From: Nakazawaea peltata
Taxonomy: Eukaryota > Ascomycota > Pichiomycetes > Alaninales > Pachysolenaceae
DNA length: 64,000 nt
Direction: 5' to 3'
NCBI GenBank assembly: GCA_001599355.1
Contig: BCGQ01000009.1
Span: 496,001-560,000, forward strand
The translations under genes and the position numbers were made by a program. The first letter of the stretch is position 1; the number at the start of each line of letters is the position of its first letter. Below, one piece after another: positions 20,238 to 29,809 of this stretch. Under the pieces are notes generated by a model. It was given only the letters and a program-made list of their open reading frames with translations. It made no database searches and had not been told where the DNA came from.

Positions 20238-20257
20238 CTTATCGGGAAGAGCTTATC
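20238..20257 (-). promoter_or_regulatory. Paired GATAAG elements upstream of amidase
   Basis: CTTATC at 20238-20243 and 20252-20257 reads GATAAG towards the amidase. The spacing is 14 bp start to start. GATA factors (Gln3/Gat1 class) bind such pairs. Confidence 0.55.
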
Positions 20258-20524
20258 GCTTAGAGGGGGAAATTCCGCGCATCGCGGGATTTTGTAAGCG
20301 ATATCAGCAAAATACGAATGGGAATGATGGGTGTTTAAGCCGATGACGGGGGATTACTGGAAATTACTAAAATGGGTAATTACTGAAATGGGTAACTACG
20401 ACAGTTGGGGCAATAACTGTAAAAAAGGTTGTTACAACAGCTCGGATGACTACTGTAATAAGTAGCTACTGTAACAGGCAATAACATGAAACGTGAAGTA
20501 GATGGGGTTGGGACTATGAATAGC

Positions 20525-20625
20525 TGAGTCTGTGATTGAGTCTGTGATTGAGTCTGTGATTGAGTCTGTGATTGAGTCTGTGATTGAGTCTGTGATTGAG
20601 TCTGTAACTGAGTCAATTGACTCAG
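20525..20625. repeat. Eight TGAGTC elements at 12-nt spacing ending in an 18-bp palindrome
   Basis: TGAGTCTGTGAT occurs six times exactly from 20525, then TGAGTCTGTAAC at 20597, then TGAGTCA at 20609. The tail CTGAGTCAATTGACTCAG (20608-20625) is a perfect palindrome with TGAGTCA and TGACTCA, both consensus Gcn4/AP-1 sites. Confidence 0.92.
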
Positions 20626-21409
20626 CTTGACCCTTCCCAATCGATCTGACTACCCACTTCACATCGATTCCAATTTGCTATAACCACCATATCACTTCCT
20701 ATTTACTCCCTACTTCCCCAACCTCTATTAAAGCCCGCAAAACCAGACTGCATACAATATGGAAATCCTGGAAAAATTTCCGCAGATGGAAAAATCTGCA
20801 CGTTCGATACCCAACAACCAGTTACATAATCTAACGCTTCATCAGAACACCTACCCTAAGGATCAATCCCATCCTGCCCTTCACCACCATGTGGGCATGT
20901 CAATCACCCCCTGTTTTCCCCAGCGAATTTCTCCGGTCGTCTATGCTTTCCTTTTACTCCTCCCCTCCCCCTTACAAAAATAGCGCACACACCCCCTCAG
21001 GACAGAAAATTAACTCCGGCTCTGCATCTCAAACCTGACCCCACGCTGCATCCCACGCTATATCCCTCATGATTCTATCGTTCTCGAACGCACGGACTAA
21101 CTATCACTGACAATAAACGAATCAGAATGAATCAAACAAGCTTTCTGCATCGGCAGCTGACTATTTATTGAGCGACTTTCCCATGTATCAATATGCAGAT
21201 GCAATTGACTAAATTGAGATTTAAAGCCTTTATAATGCGTTATTTTATGGAGTAAATCCCCCACATTTTAGAAAGTGGAGGATTCGGATCAATGACCAAA
21301 CCCAACATTTCCCAATTCTTGGGGTATATAAGAGTTGTAACTATCGTAGTAACCTATTCAATAACCAAACCCATTGCCTTATGAAAGTCAATTATTAAAC
21401 CAAATAAAA

Positions 21410-23908
21410 ATGTTGGACGTCGAAGATATTATCTCCAAACTTACGGAGGAAGAAAAATGTAACCTTATTGCCTGTGTCGATTGGTGGCATACCCAAGCTG
21501 TTCCTCGGTTGAATGTGCCTGCCATCAGATTCTCAGATGGTCCTAACGGTGTTAGAGGTCAGAGACACTTTAACAGTACCAAGACCACCTGTTTCCCAGC
21601 TGCCACTGGTTTGGCAGCTACTTGGAGTAAAGAGCTCATTCACCAAGTTGGTGAGTTGTTGAGTGAAGAATGTAAATTGAAGGGAGCCCGTTTATTATTG
21701 GGTCCTACTATTAACATTCTGCGTGGTCCATTGGGTGGTAGACTGTTTGAATCTTTCAGTGAAGACCCAGTCTTATCAGGTTTATTGGCTGGTGAGTACA
21801 TCAATGGTGTTCAAAAGAGCGGTGTTGCTTGTTCTTTGAAGCACTTTGTTTGTAATGACCAAGAATACGAGAGAAACTCTCTGAGTTCCATTGTAAACGA
21901 ACGTACTTTGAGAGAGGTTTACTTAATGCCATTCCAATTGGCTATTAGAGATGGTAAACCTTTGTCTATTATGACTGGTTACAACAAAGTCAATGGAACT
22001 CATTGTTCTGAGTCTCCTAGATTGTTACAAGACATCTTGAGAGGTGAATGGGGCTGGAAAGGTATGATTGTCTCCGATTGGCAAGGTACTTACTCCACTG
22101 TAGAGCTGATCAAAGCTGGGTTGGATTTGGAACTGCCAGGTCCAAGTTACTACAGAAAGAAATTGGTCGCTTTGGCCTTGCAATCGAAGAAATTGCACAT
22201 CGAGGATGTAAATGACCGTTGTAGAGCTATCTTGAACTTGATCAATGGCACTGAGAAGGCCAATATTCCTTCAAACAAGGAGGAAGAGCTTCGTGACTTT
22301 GAGCAGGATCGTCCATTCTTACAAAGACTTGTAGCTGAAGGTGTAGTTTTAATGAAACGTGATGAGTCCGTTTTACCTTTGAAGAAAGAGAAGAAGACTT
22401 GTGTAATTGGATTCAACGGTGCCTATCCTCTGTATGCTGGTGGTGGATCTTCCTTAGTTAAGGCTTACCAAAAGATCAGTCCTTTGAAGGCTATTTCTGA
22501 GATCTCTGAACAAGACGTAGACTACGAGGTTGGTGCTTGGTCTTTCAAGTTCTTGCCAAGTTTAGGAGAGACCTTGACTTACAATGGAGAAGTAGGATCT
22601 CTTATTACCGTGTATGACAAGCCTTGGGATCTGCTGGATAAGAAGGTGGTCGATAAGGTTCTCTTAGATGACATTGGATACTTCAGAATGAACGATTATT
22701 TCAACGATAAGTTGGCTGATAGAACCATCTTCTGGGCTGATATCGAGTCAGAATGGAGACCTGAAATCACCGGTGAATATTTGCTTGGTTGTACCGTCTA
22801 CGGTACCCTGAAATTATTCATCGACGGTAAATTGATCGTAGATAACTGTACCAACCAAAAGCACGGAGCTGCTTTCTACGGTATGGGAGCAGAAGAGGTC
22901 AGTGCTACTTTCCATCTGGAGAAGGGCAAGACTTATAAATTCCATGTAGAGTTTGGTTCGAGTGGAACCAGTAAATTAGTTCAAAGTGGTCCTGCCATCG
23001 GTGGTGGTGGAGGTTTGATGTGTGGTGGTATCTTAAATAACACTCCTGAGAATGCTATCGCTCAGGCTGTAGAGTTAGCCAAGAAGAATGATCAAGTAGT
23101 CTTGGTAACTGGATTAAATAAAGAGTGGGAATCTGAAGGTTCTGACCGTCCTAATATGTACTTACCTCCTCATAACGATGAGTTGATCAGCCAAGTATTA
23201 GACGTGAATCCAAACACTGTCGTTGTTATCCAACTGGGAAGTCCAATTGATATCTCTGCTTGGGGTCATAAGTGTGCCAACTTGGTCTACCAATCCTTCG
23301 GAGGTAACGAGATCGGTTCTGGTTTACTGAAGGTCTTATATGGAGAGATCAATGCCTGTGGTAAATTACCTCTCTCTTGGCCTATTCATGTCGAAGACAA
23401 TCCAACCTACTTGAACTGGTGTGCCGAAAGAGGTAACGTTTACTACGGAGAAGGTGTCTATGTAGGTTACAAGTACTATGAGAAGTTGGGTAGACAAGTT
23501 CTGTTCCCATTCGGTCATGGATTATCTTATACTTCTTACGAATTCTCCAATTTGAAGGTCGTCTCAGCTGAGGAGACTTTAGAGGTCAGTGTAGACGTAG
23601 CTAACACCGGTAAAATGGCAGGTTCTGAGGTAGTTCAATTATATGTCTCCCAATTGAACCCTACCGTTAGAAGACCAGTCAAGGAATTGAGAGAGTTCGA
23701 GAAAGTGTTCCTCGAAGTTGGTGAAAAGAAGACCGTCAAGTTGTCGGTCCCAATGAAATACGCTACTTCATTCTGGGATGAAGAGAAGGACAGCTGGATC
23801 AGTGAGAAGGACGAGTACGAGGTCCACGTAGGAGACTCCAGTGACTCCAAACATTTACTCAGTGCTAAATTCAGCACTCCAAAGACTTACTTCTGGAATG
23901 GTCTTTAA
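21410..23908 (+). CDS. Beta-glucosidase, GH3 with PA14 domain
   Basis: An 832-residue GH3 enzyme, likely hydrolysing beta-glucosides such as cellobiose. The start is the ATG at 21410; an upstream TTG frame is ignored. There is no signal peptide, so it is probably intracellular. The order is the GH3 N-terminal barrel with nucleophile Asp in MIVSDWQGTYST (~residue 223), the first part of the GH3 C domain, an inserted PA14 lectin-like domain (about 390-545), the rest of the C domain with EWESEGSDRPN carrying the probable acid/base Glu, and a fibronectin III-like end. It resembles Kluyveromyces BGL1. TATA at 21325; a Gcn4-type array lies ~790 bp upstream. Confidence 0.92.
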   Translation: MLDVEDIISKLTEEEKCNLIACVDWWHTQAVPRLNVPAIRFSDGPNGVRGQRHFNSTKTTCFPAATGLAATWSKELIHQVGELLSEECKLKGARLLLGPTINILRGPLGGRLFESFSEDPVLSGLLAGEYINGVQKSGVACSLKHFVCNDQEYERNSLSSIVNERTLREVYLMPFQLAIRDGKPLSIMTGYNKVNGTHCSESPRLLQDILRGEWGWKGMIVSDWQGTYSTVELIKAGLDLELPGPSYYRKKLVALALQSKKLHIEDVNDRCRAILNLINGTEKANIPSNKEEELRDFEQDRPFLQRLVAEGVVLMKRDESVLPLKKEKKTCVIGFNGAYPLYAGGGSSLVKAYQKISPLKAISEISEQDVDYEVGAWSFKFLPSLGETLTYNGEVGSLITVYDKPWDLLDKKVVDKVLLDDIGYFRMNDYFNDKLADRTIFWADIESEWRPEITGEYLLGCTVYGTLKLFIDGKLIVDNCTNQKHGAAFYGMGAEEVSATFHLEKGKTYKFHVEFGSSGTSKLVQSGPAIGGGGGLMCGGILNNTPENAIAQAVELAKKNDQVVLVTGLNKEWESEGSDRPNMYLPPHNDELISQVLDVNPNTVVVIQLGSPIDISAWGHKCANLVYQSFGGNEIGSGLLKVLYGEINACGKLPLSWPIHVEDNPTYLNWCAERGNVYYGEGVYVGYKYYEKLGRQVLFPFGHGLSYTSYEFSNLKVVSAEETLEVSVDVANTGKMAGSEVVQLYVSQLNPTVRRPVKELREFEKVFLEVGEKKTVKLSVPMKYATSFWDEEKDSWISEKDEYEVHVGDSSDSKHLLSAKFSTPKTYFWNGL

Positions 23909-23974
23909 ATAAAAAGTTACATAACTCGCTTAATAATTAATACTTGAATGTTCTTTTAAGCTAAATAGTATCTA

Positions 23975-24775
23975 TTACAATAATCTTTGGACATCATGCT
24001 GAACGAATGGGTCCAAGTTGTCCAAATCATCCCACCATTTGAATAAATAGTTCTCACAGATCAATTTGAACCATGGAGTGAAGGTCAAAGATGGGTCTTG
24101 GAACATCTCCTTCAACTTTGATTGAGAGACATATTGAACGTCCTTGACTTCGTTATAGTTCAAGTTATCCAAGTTAGGCACCAGTTTGATGATTAATATG
24201 TAGTCTATTTCGTGTTCCCCCCACTTGTCATCGCCGTTTGGCAGCATGTAATGAATTCTGGTGAGGAATTTGAACTTGTCATATGGGATATACTCAGGCT
24301 TGATACCCAATTCTTGATCCAATTTACGAATCAGCAGCACTTTCAGACCTTTAACACCGTCCAACTCAGAAGGTACACATAATGGGTGGGAACAACAGGT
24401 GTTGGTCCACATTCCCGGGAAAGTGATCTTGTCCAAAGATCTCTGTTGCAACAATAATTCATTCTTGTCGTTGAATAAAAAGACACTGAACAGTCTATGC
24501 AATAAACCCTTTTCGATATTAGTTAAGATATGACATAACTTTTTGGTTCCGGAGCCGATTGGAACATCATCGTAATCCAAAACAATGCAGTTTTCGTCCA
24601 TCAATTTGATCTGCTCCAGGTCATGACCATCGAAATATTTGTCGTCACCGTTCAGTTGAGCGCCCTCGGTGGAGAAACTCATATTGGATTTCAGCAACGG
24701 GACCACTTCTGGGAATTTCTCCAAAATGTCCAGTTGCTTCAAACCCTTGACAAGTTCGTGATACAGGCTAACCAT
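23975..24775 (-). CDS. IDI1: Isopentenyl-diphosphate delta-isomerase
   Basis: Interconverts IPP and DMAPP in the mevalonate/sterol pathway. The 266-residue protein has the Nudix-type fold with catalytic Cys in FPGMWTNTCCSHPL (~residue 125) and Glu in WGEHEIDYIL (~180), plus LQQRSLDKITFP. Length is near yeast Idi1 (288). It is convergent with the beta-glucosidase gene, stops 66 bp apart. ERG8 of the same pathway lies 5 kb away. Confidence 0.96.
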   Translation of the reverse strand: MVSLYHELVKGLKQLDILEKFPEVVPLLKSNMSFSTEGAQLNGDDKYFDGHDLEQIKLMDENCIVLDYDDVPIGSGTKKLCHILTNIEKGLLHRLFSVFLFNDKNELLLQQRSLDKITFPGMWTNTCCSHPLCVPSELDGVKGLKVLLIRKLDQELGIKPEYIPYDKFKFLTRIHYMLPNGDDKWGEHEIDYILIIKLVPNLDNLNYNEVKDVQYVSQSKLKEMFQDPSLTFTPWFKLICENYLFKWWDDLDNLDPFVQHDVQRLL

Positions 24776-25827
24776 TGTTCTTAGTGTTTAGATATGTTGT
24801 GGATGAGTATGGTTCTTGTACAGAGCGGTAAAATTGAAAAGTTTTTTCGATCTTTCGCGTTTATTTTGTGATCGTAAAGAGTGAGCAGGTGAAGTGAGCT
24901 GCTAAAGCGAGCGGTTTGTATACGACGAGGGGGTACTAGAAAGGGAAAGATAGGGGCTGTAGAGAGGGAGTGGAGGGGGGATAGATTTTTCGAGGAATTG
25001 ATCGTAATTTGATGAGCGTCGCTTAGAAATTAAGCGGTGCGCGGAATCGAGTGGCAGATCGGAGGCAGATCGAGGCATATCGGAAGTCAAGATAGGAAGC
25101 CAAGATAGGAAGGGAATAGTGGAGTAGTTAGCGGGTAACTCAAAAAGGAAACGAATAAAGATATAATGCAGAGGAGAGTGAGAATAGTGAGAGCAGAAGT
25201 AATAGATCTCAGATTAAGTGTACATCAGATTCTGTATGATATACAAAAGAAATCAAATCGAGTAAATTAGTTACTCACAGAAATCTCGGTGCGTAATTAT
25301 TCTCGTATTATTTTCCTAGTGCATACAAGGATGAGGCAAAGTATTTATAGTGTATGAAATATTCGGTTATGCTCAGATAGAGGGTACAGCTTATGAAGCC
25401 ACAGAGCGTATCTTTCACTGAACCAGTGGATCACTCGATTACTGCAAGCACGATGCACTGAGCAAGGTCCATCTACCTCGGTATCCTTGACCTCTTCCCC
25501 CTCTTCTCCCTCTTCCCCTTCCCCCCAGTAGACTCTTATCCCTCGACTGCTCGCTTAGACTCCCACCCTACAATATCCCTCTTTTCCCTCTTTTCCCTTT
25601 CTCTCTCCGCCACGTACTGCTCATCTTTTGCCTCTGTTTTCTCGACGCACTTCAATCGACAACAAGGGAAAAAATCATCGACCTTTTTTTTCCAAAAAAT
25701 TCTTCGACCGAACAGATTGTCCAATACCCTGTAAAAAAAAGAGGACAAGTTCCAGGGAATATATATTTTGAGATATATATACAAATTATATTTGTGTTGA
25801 TAGAAAACCGTTACCAGATCAACCACG
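24776..25827. other. Divergent intergenic region, IDI1 / BFR1
   Basis: This 1.05-kb region holds both promoters. There is a pyrimidine-rich run (about 25485-25610) and a T-rich and TATATAT stretch (25740-25785) just before BFR1, typical of a highly expressed gene. I see no RNA gene or conserved frame. Confidence 0.5.
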
Positions 25828-27195
25828 ATGTCCGCCGCCGTCAGCAGTGCTCCAACCGCTCCAACTACCTCTGCCGCCCCAAGGGTCACCAGACGTTTCA
25901 TTAAGCGCCCAGACGACAAGAAGAAGGACCAACAAGTCAAGGAGATCAGAGCTCAAATTCAACTGAAGGATGCCGAGATCGAGAAGTTGTCCAAGCAATT
26001 GGATACTTTCAAGTTGGCTGGTCCTGCTCTGGAAGAGCGTCTGACTTTGAGACTGGAGTTGAGAGAGTTGGTCGAGAAGAGAGGTGGAATCAAGAAGCAA
26101 CGTGATCTGGTTCAAGCTCAAATCAGAGCTATCGACTCTGCCATGAAGACCAAGATCGCCAACTTGAACCTGCAAACCTCCAAGAACAACTTCAAGAACG
26201 TTGAGGAGATCGACAAGAAGATTGCTCAATTGGACTCCCTCGTTGATTCCGGTTCTTTGAAGATCGTCGAAGAGAGAAAGACTATCAAGGAAATGAGTCT
26301 GTTACGTAGATTGAAGAAGGACTTCTCTCAAATCGAGGAACAACAAAAGTCAATTGACCTGGACAAGAAGAAGATTGCCGACTTGAAGGCCGAGTTGAAC
26401 CTGACTCAAAACAAGGAATTGAACGCCAAGTTCGACTCCATCACCAAGAGATTGGACGAGATCAACCTGGACAACGACTCCGTCAACAGGAAGCGTAACG
26501 AGGTTTACACCAAGAGAAAGCTGGCTTACAAGGAGAAGGATGAACTTTACAGTGCCATGAACAAGATCCGTTCCGACTTTGACCTGGAGTTCACCAAGTT
26601 CAAGAAACTGATGGAGGATGAAAAGGCCAGAAGAGCCGAAGAGACCAAGTTATACGAGTTGACCGAAAAGAAGGAGGAATTGACCGAGAAGGTTGAAGCT
26701 CAAGTCAAGCTGGCTAGCACTCCTGCTTTCACCGAAGAAATCGACTCCATCTACAACTTGTTGCAACACTTTGACCCAACTTTCGAAAAACCATCTACCG
26801 TTGCTCCACTGAAGGCTTTGGCTTCTGCTGCTTCCAAGGAGCCAGTTGCTACTTTGAAGAGAGAGCCAGAGAGCTTCTTCCCAGGATCTGTCACCAAGGG
26901 TTCCAAGAAGGGTGGTAACAAGAAGAAGGCTGCATTCACCGTTGACTTGGGTACTATCTCTGCATTGGCCGAGTTAGGTATTCCTCTTCCATCCTCCCCA
27001 GACGACGTTGAGTCCACCAAGAAGCTGTTGTTCGAGAAATTGGAAGATTTCAAGACCAGACAAACCGAGCAAACCAAGGCTAATGTCGAGAAGGCTGAGC
27101 TGGCCAAGAAGCTGGCTGAAGAGAAGATCCTGAAATTGGAAGAGCAAATCGCTGAACAACAGGAGAAGATCAAGGCCGTCAACAACGATGCATAA
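25828..27195 (+). CDS. BFR1: Polysome-associated mRNP protein Bfr1
   Basis: Bfr1 is a coiled-coil RNA-binding protein on polysomes and ER, linked to mRNA localisation and secretion. The 455-residue product is helical almost throughout. Family stretches are FIKRPDDKKKDQQVKEI near the start, LKIVEERKTIKEMSLLRRLK, RKLAYKEKDELYSAMNKIRS and FTVDLGTISALAELGIPLPS near the end. Length agrees with S. cerevisiae (470). Codon choice is strongly biased (AAG, GAG, ACC, AAC), pointing to high expression. An Ala/Thr/Ser-rich 20-residue extension precedes the core. Confidence 0.9.
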   Translation: MSAAVSSAPTAPTTSAAPRVTRRFIKRPDDKKKDQQVKEIRAQIQLKDAEIEKLSKQLDTFKLAGPALEERLTLRLELRELVEKRGGIKKQRDLVQAQIRAIDSAMKTKIANLNLQTSKNNFKNVEEIDKKIAQLDSLVDSGSLKIVEERKTIKEMSLLRRLKKDFSQIEEQQKSIDLDKKKIADLKAELNLTQNKELNAKFDSITKRLDEINLDNDSVNRKRNEVYTKRKLAYKEKDELYSAMNKIRSDFDLEFTKFKKLMEDEKARRAEETKLYELTEKKEELTEKVEAQVKLASTPAFTEEIDSIYNLLQHFDPTFEKPSTVAPLKALASAASKEPVATLKREPESFFPGSVTKGSKKGGNKKKAAFTVDLGTISALAELGIPLPSSPDDVESTKKLLFEKLEDFKTRQTEQTKANVEKAELAKKLAEEKILKLEEQIAEQQEKIKAVNNDA

Positions 27196-27256
27196 TCACG
27201 TTAAAAAGAAAAACTGAAGAATTCAATTCAAACTATATATTTTAATAATAATCAGA

Positions 27257-28419
27257 CTAGTAAATTTTTGTCAATGCAATGAGTAAAGCGTCTTCGATTC
27301 TACAACCATCTACAATATCCATCTCAAAGTCACAGATTTGTTTGAAATTGCTAAGAGATTTCAACTCCTCATCAGTTTCAAAACACTTCTTTAACACTTT
27401 AGATTCCCCACAAATGATCAATACTTTATCTTGAGGAGCGACGGACCAGTCTTTAGAAATCTCGTCCTTGTCCGACAGTTGAACTTGGTTCAAGAAAAAC
27501 TCGCCCGCATTCACATATATCGTTTTAGTATAGGCAAGAGAAGCCGAGGTGAAAATATTGGACATCTTTTTAACTACTCTCACTTGGTAGCCGAATTTGG
27601 CATTCAGCCCCGTGACTCCATACAGATCCCTTGGTGCTACTATTTTTTTACTGGTCATATCGACGGTGACACGCACATTTGGAGGAATTGCCTCATTTGG
27701 CAAGAGCTCCACCAGCTTGGATTCTCCCACATTCACAAGTCTGGTCATGGCATTTTTATTGGTAGATTTCTTTCTCAGGATGCTGATACCTTCCTTGAAT
27801 CTTCCACCAGAGTTATTCATCATGAACGGTAATGTAGTAATTTTTGGAAGTGATTTCAGGTACTGGAAATAATTCTTCTGTTGTTCCTTAGTGAAAGACG
27901 TCTTCACTAAGTATGGAGGGGTAATGAAAAACTGTAATAATGACAGTACAAGAAGAGCATCTTGTCCTACTTTATCGGAGACTGGTTCTGTCTTCTTTTT
28001 CTCGGGAGATTGGAAATATGAATCGTCCTCGTCACCAAATTTGATCTTCTTCTTATCGACGCTAGTAGTTACTGCAATTGGTCCCGCATATTCTTCCACC
28101 GGCTCAGGAACATCTAAAACCACAACCTCTACACAGTTATAGGCACAGAGCAGTCTCGCCACTTGATAAACACAATGAGTCTTTTGTTCGAGTCCGTTGC
28201 AATGAGATATGATGCTGGAAGGAATACAGACGGCCAGATCAATTTCCAGTTGTTTCTTTAATGGTTCTGGAGCCGCCTTCTTCTCAGTCTTCTTCTGCTT
28301 CTTCTTAGTCCCTGATTGGGGGTCAGCCACACGCTTCTAATAATAGTTAGTACCAAATTAACACCAAATTAGTATATATTCTCACTTACTTTGCTAGGAG
28401 TAACTATTTCATCCACCAT
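27257..28419 (-). CDS. Putative SPOUT RNA methyltransferase (SPOUT1/C9orf114, DUF171 family), one intron
   Basis: This is a member of the SPOUT class RNA methyltransferases related to yeast YGR283C/YMR310C. Exon 1 (28390-28419) encodes MVDEIVTPSK; the intron is 28337-28389 (53 nt, donor GTAAGT, branch TACTAAC at 28346-28352, acceptor TAG); exon 2 (27257-28336) continues KRVADPQSGTKKKQKK. Splicing supplies the only ATG, since the unspliced frame starts with GTG. The 369-residue product shows LEIDLAVCIPSSIISHCNGL, QFFITPPYLVKTSF and LKSLPKITTLPFM, characteristic of the family, with an OB-fold insertion in the middle. The target RNA is unknown. Confidence 0.85.
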
Positions 28420-28633
28420 CTCGGTCTTCTATATCCTCTTATATTTCTCTCTTCTCAACCTCTTCCCCTTCACCCCCTTCTTAAACACTGGAAAATTTTT
28501 ATAGAGGGAAAAATTTTACAAGAGCAATTTATCAATTATACTCATCCCATTTAATATTATATAGTTATATATGCCGATATGGCTAAATCATAAATCAATA
28601 AAACCCCCAAATAACACCGATACCAAAACCTAT

Positions 28634-29584
28634 TCACATTCCCGGCCATTCCAAGGCATGGTCAATCACAAATATAACGCCATTCTTGGCAACTGTATAA
28701 TAAGTGACGTTAATTTCCAAGTCATCGTATCCTTGTACTTTTAACAGAAGACTTGACTCGGTTCCTTGTTTCTTATAAAGTTTCAAATTGACACCGGCCA
28801 TAGTCTTTAAGATGACACCCAGTGTCTTCTCAGAAGTCAAGGCGTTCAAATCTAATTGAACAGAGTCGACAACATGACTCTTTACAAATAAGTTGATATT
28901 CTCTTGAGCGATACGATCTGAAGTTTCTTCATCGACAGCTGGATCGATAGGGTTTGGATATTCCCATGGTTTCAAAATCTCTGATAAGGTCTGCATAGCA
29001 GCATCTGAAGGGATCAATACGACAGTAGTGTGATCTGGATCATTTGTCCAAGCAGTGATCTTTGTAGAATCTCTAAGGTATTTAGAGAAAATGCTGATTT
29101 GATCAATAGGCATCAAAGAGTCGGCAATTAAATCAGATCCTGATAAAGGTTGAGCTTTAGAAGCATCCATGATATGAACTTTTTCAGATTCTTCTTGATC
29201 TTGATCTTCAGTAATACTAGCCTTTTCGTCCAGCATTACATCAACTCCCATCTCAAATAATCTTTGCTTCTCATTGATCTCATCAACTGATCCAGCAACC
29301 ACCTGGATAGATCTCTTGCCCAAAGGATCAAACATTCCTGCCAAATCTTCTTCAGATAATTTCAAATCCTGATCTCCCTTGACTCTCTTAGGATCTCTCT
29401 TTTCCAAAGGATTAAGCATATTAGCAATATCGTCCTCTGATAATCTCAAGTTCAGGTGACCAGTGATTTTCTTAGCGTCTCTCTTGGCCAACTTTTCAGT
29501 ATAATCCCTTTTCAAGTCAACGACGTTCTTTCCATGGACCTTATTGTTCAGCCAAACAAGCGCCAATAACACACTAGGCTTCAT
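28634..29584 (-). CDS. Secreted/vacuolar FAS1 (fasciclin) domain protein with dibasic repeats
   Basis: A 316-residue protein with a short N-terminal signal-like segment (MKPSVLLALVWLNNKVHG). Next comes a pro-like region in which KR pairs bracket two similar ~26-residue units (ITGHLNLRLSEDDIANMLNP and VKGDQDLKLSEEDLAGMFDP, each ending in PLxKR). A FAS1 domain occupies about residues 160-316 (TVVLIPSDAAMQTL; VKSHVV; GVIFVIDHALEWP). It resembles the yeast YDR262W type of FAS1 protein. The KR sites suggest Kex2 processing, which is inference. Confidence 0.75.
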   Translation of the reverse strand: MKPSVLLALVWLNNKVHGKNVVDLKRDYTEKLAKRDAKKITGHLNLRLSEDDIANMLNPLEKRDPKRVKGDQDLKLSEEDLAGMFDPLGKRSIQVVAGSVDEINEKQRLFEMGVDVMLDEKASITEDQDQEESEKVHIMDASKAQPLSGSDLIADSLMPIDQISIFSKYLRDSTKITAWTNDPDHTTVVLIPSDAAMQTLSEILKPWEYPNPIDPAVDEETSDRIAQENINLFVKSHVVDSVQLDLNALTSEKTLGVILKTMAGVNLKLYKKQGTESSLLLKVQGYDDLEINVTYYTVAKNGVIFVIDHALEWPGM

Positions 29585-29809
29585 CCTGTTCGATCGTTGC
29601 TTTAGTCTGCTGTTATTAATACAATTTTACTTAAATTAATTTAATACTCGTGTTCTTTTCTCAATTATTTGCCCCTTTCCTGAAATGGAATATTAGACAA
29701 ATATGCACTACTATCATCTGCTCTTTTTTATATACGACGGAGGATATTCCACGACCTTCGAAGAGGTAGGGTAGTAGAGTAGAGTATATCTGACCAAGGA
29801 TAGATAATA

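Larger units (their letters stand above)
20111..21409. promoter_or_regulatory. Divergent promoter, amidase / beta-glucosidase
   Basis: This 1.3-kb region lies between divergent genes. It holds the paired GATAAG sites for the amidase, the TGAGTC array and palindrome (20525-20625), a C-rich stretch, and a TATA element (21325-21332, TATATAAG) about 80 bp before the beta-glucosidase ATG. Open frames across the array are repeat artefacts. Confidence 0.6.

Noticed and set aside
20380-20662. Open frames encoding (SQTQ)n or (DSIT)n
   Set aside because: Both are translations of the 12-nt TGAGTC array in different frames; a repeat with no stop in any frame gives such frames automatically.
25819-26229. 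136-codon Leu-rich frame antisense to BFR1
   Set aside because: It mirrors the coiled-coil codons of BFR1; no start context and no similarity.
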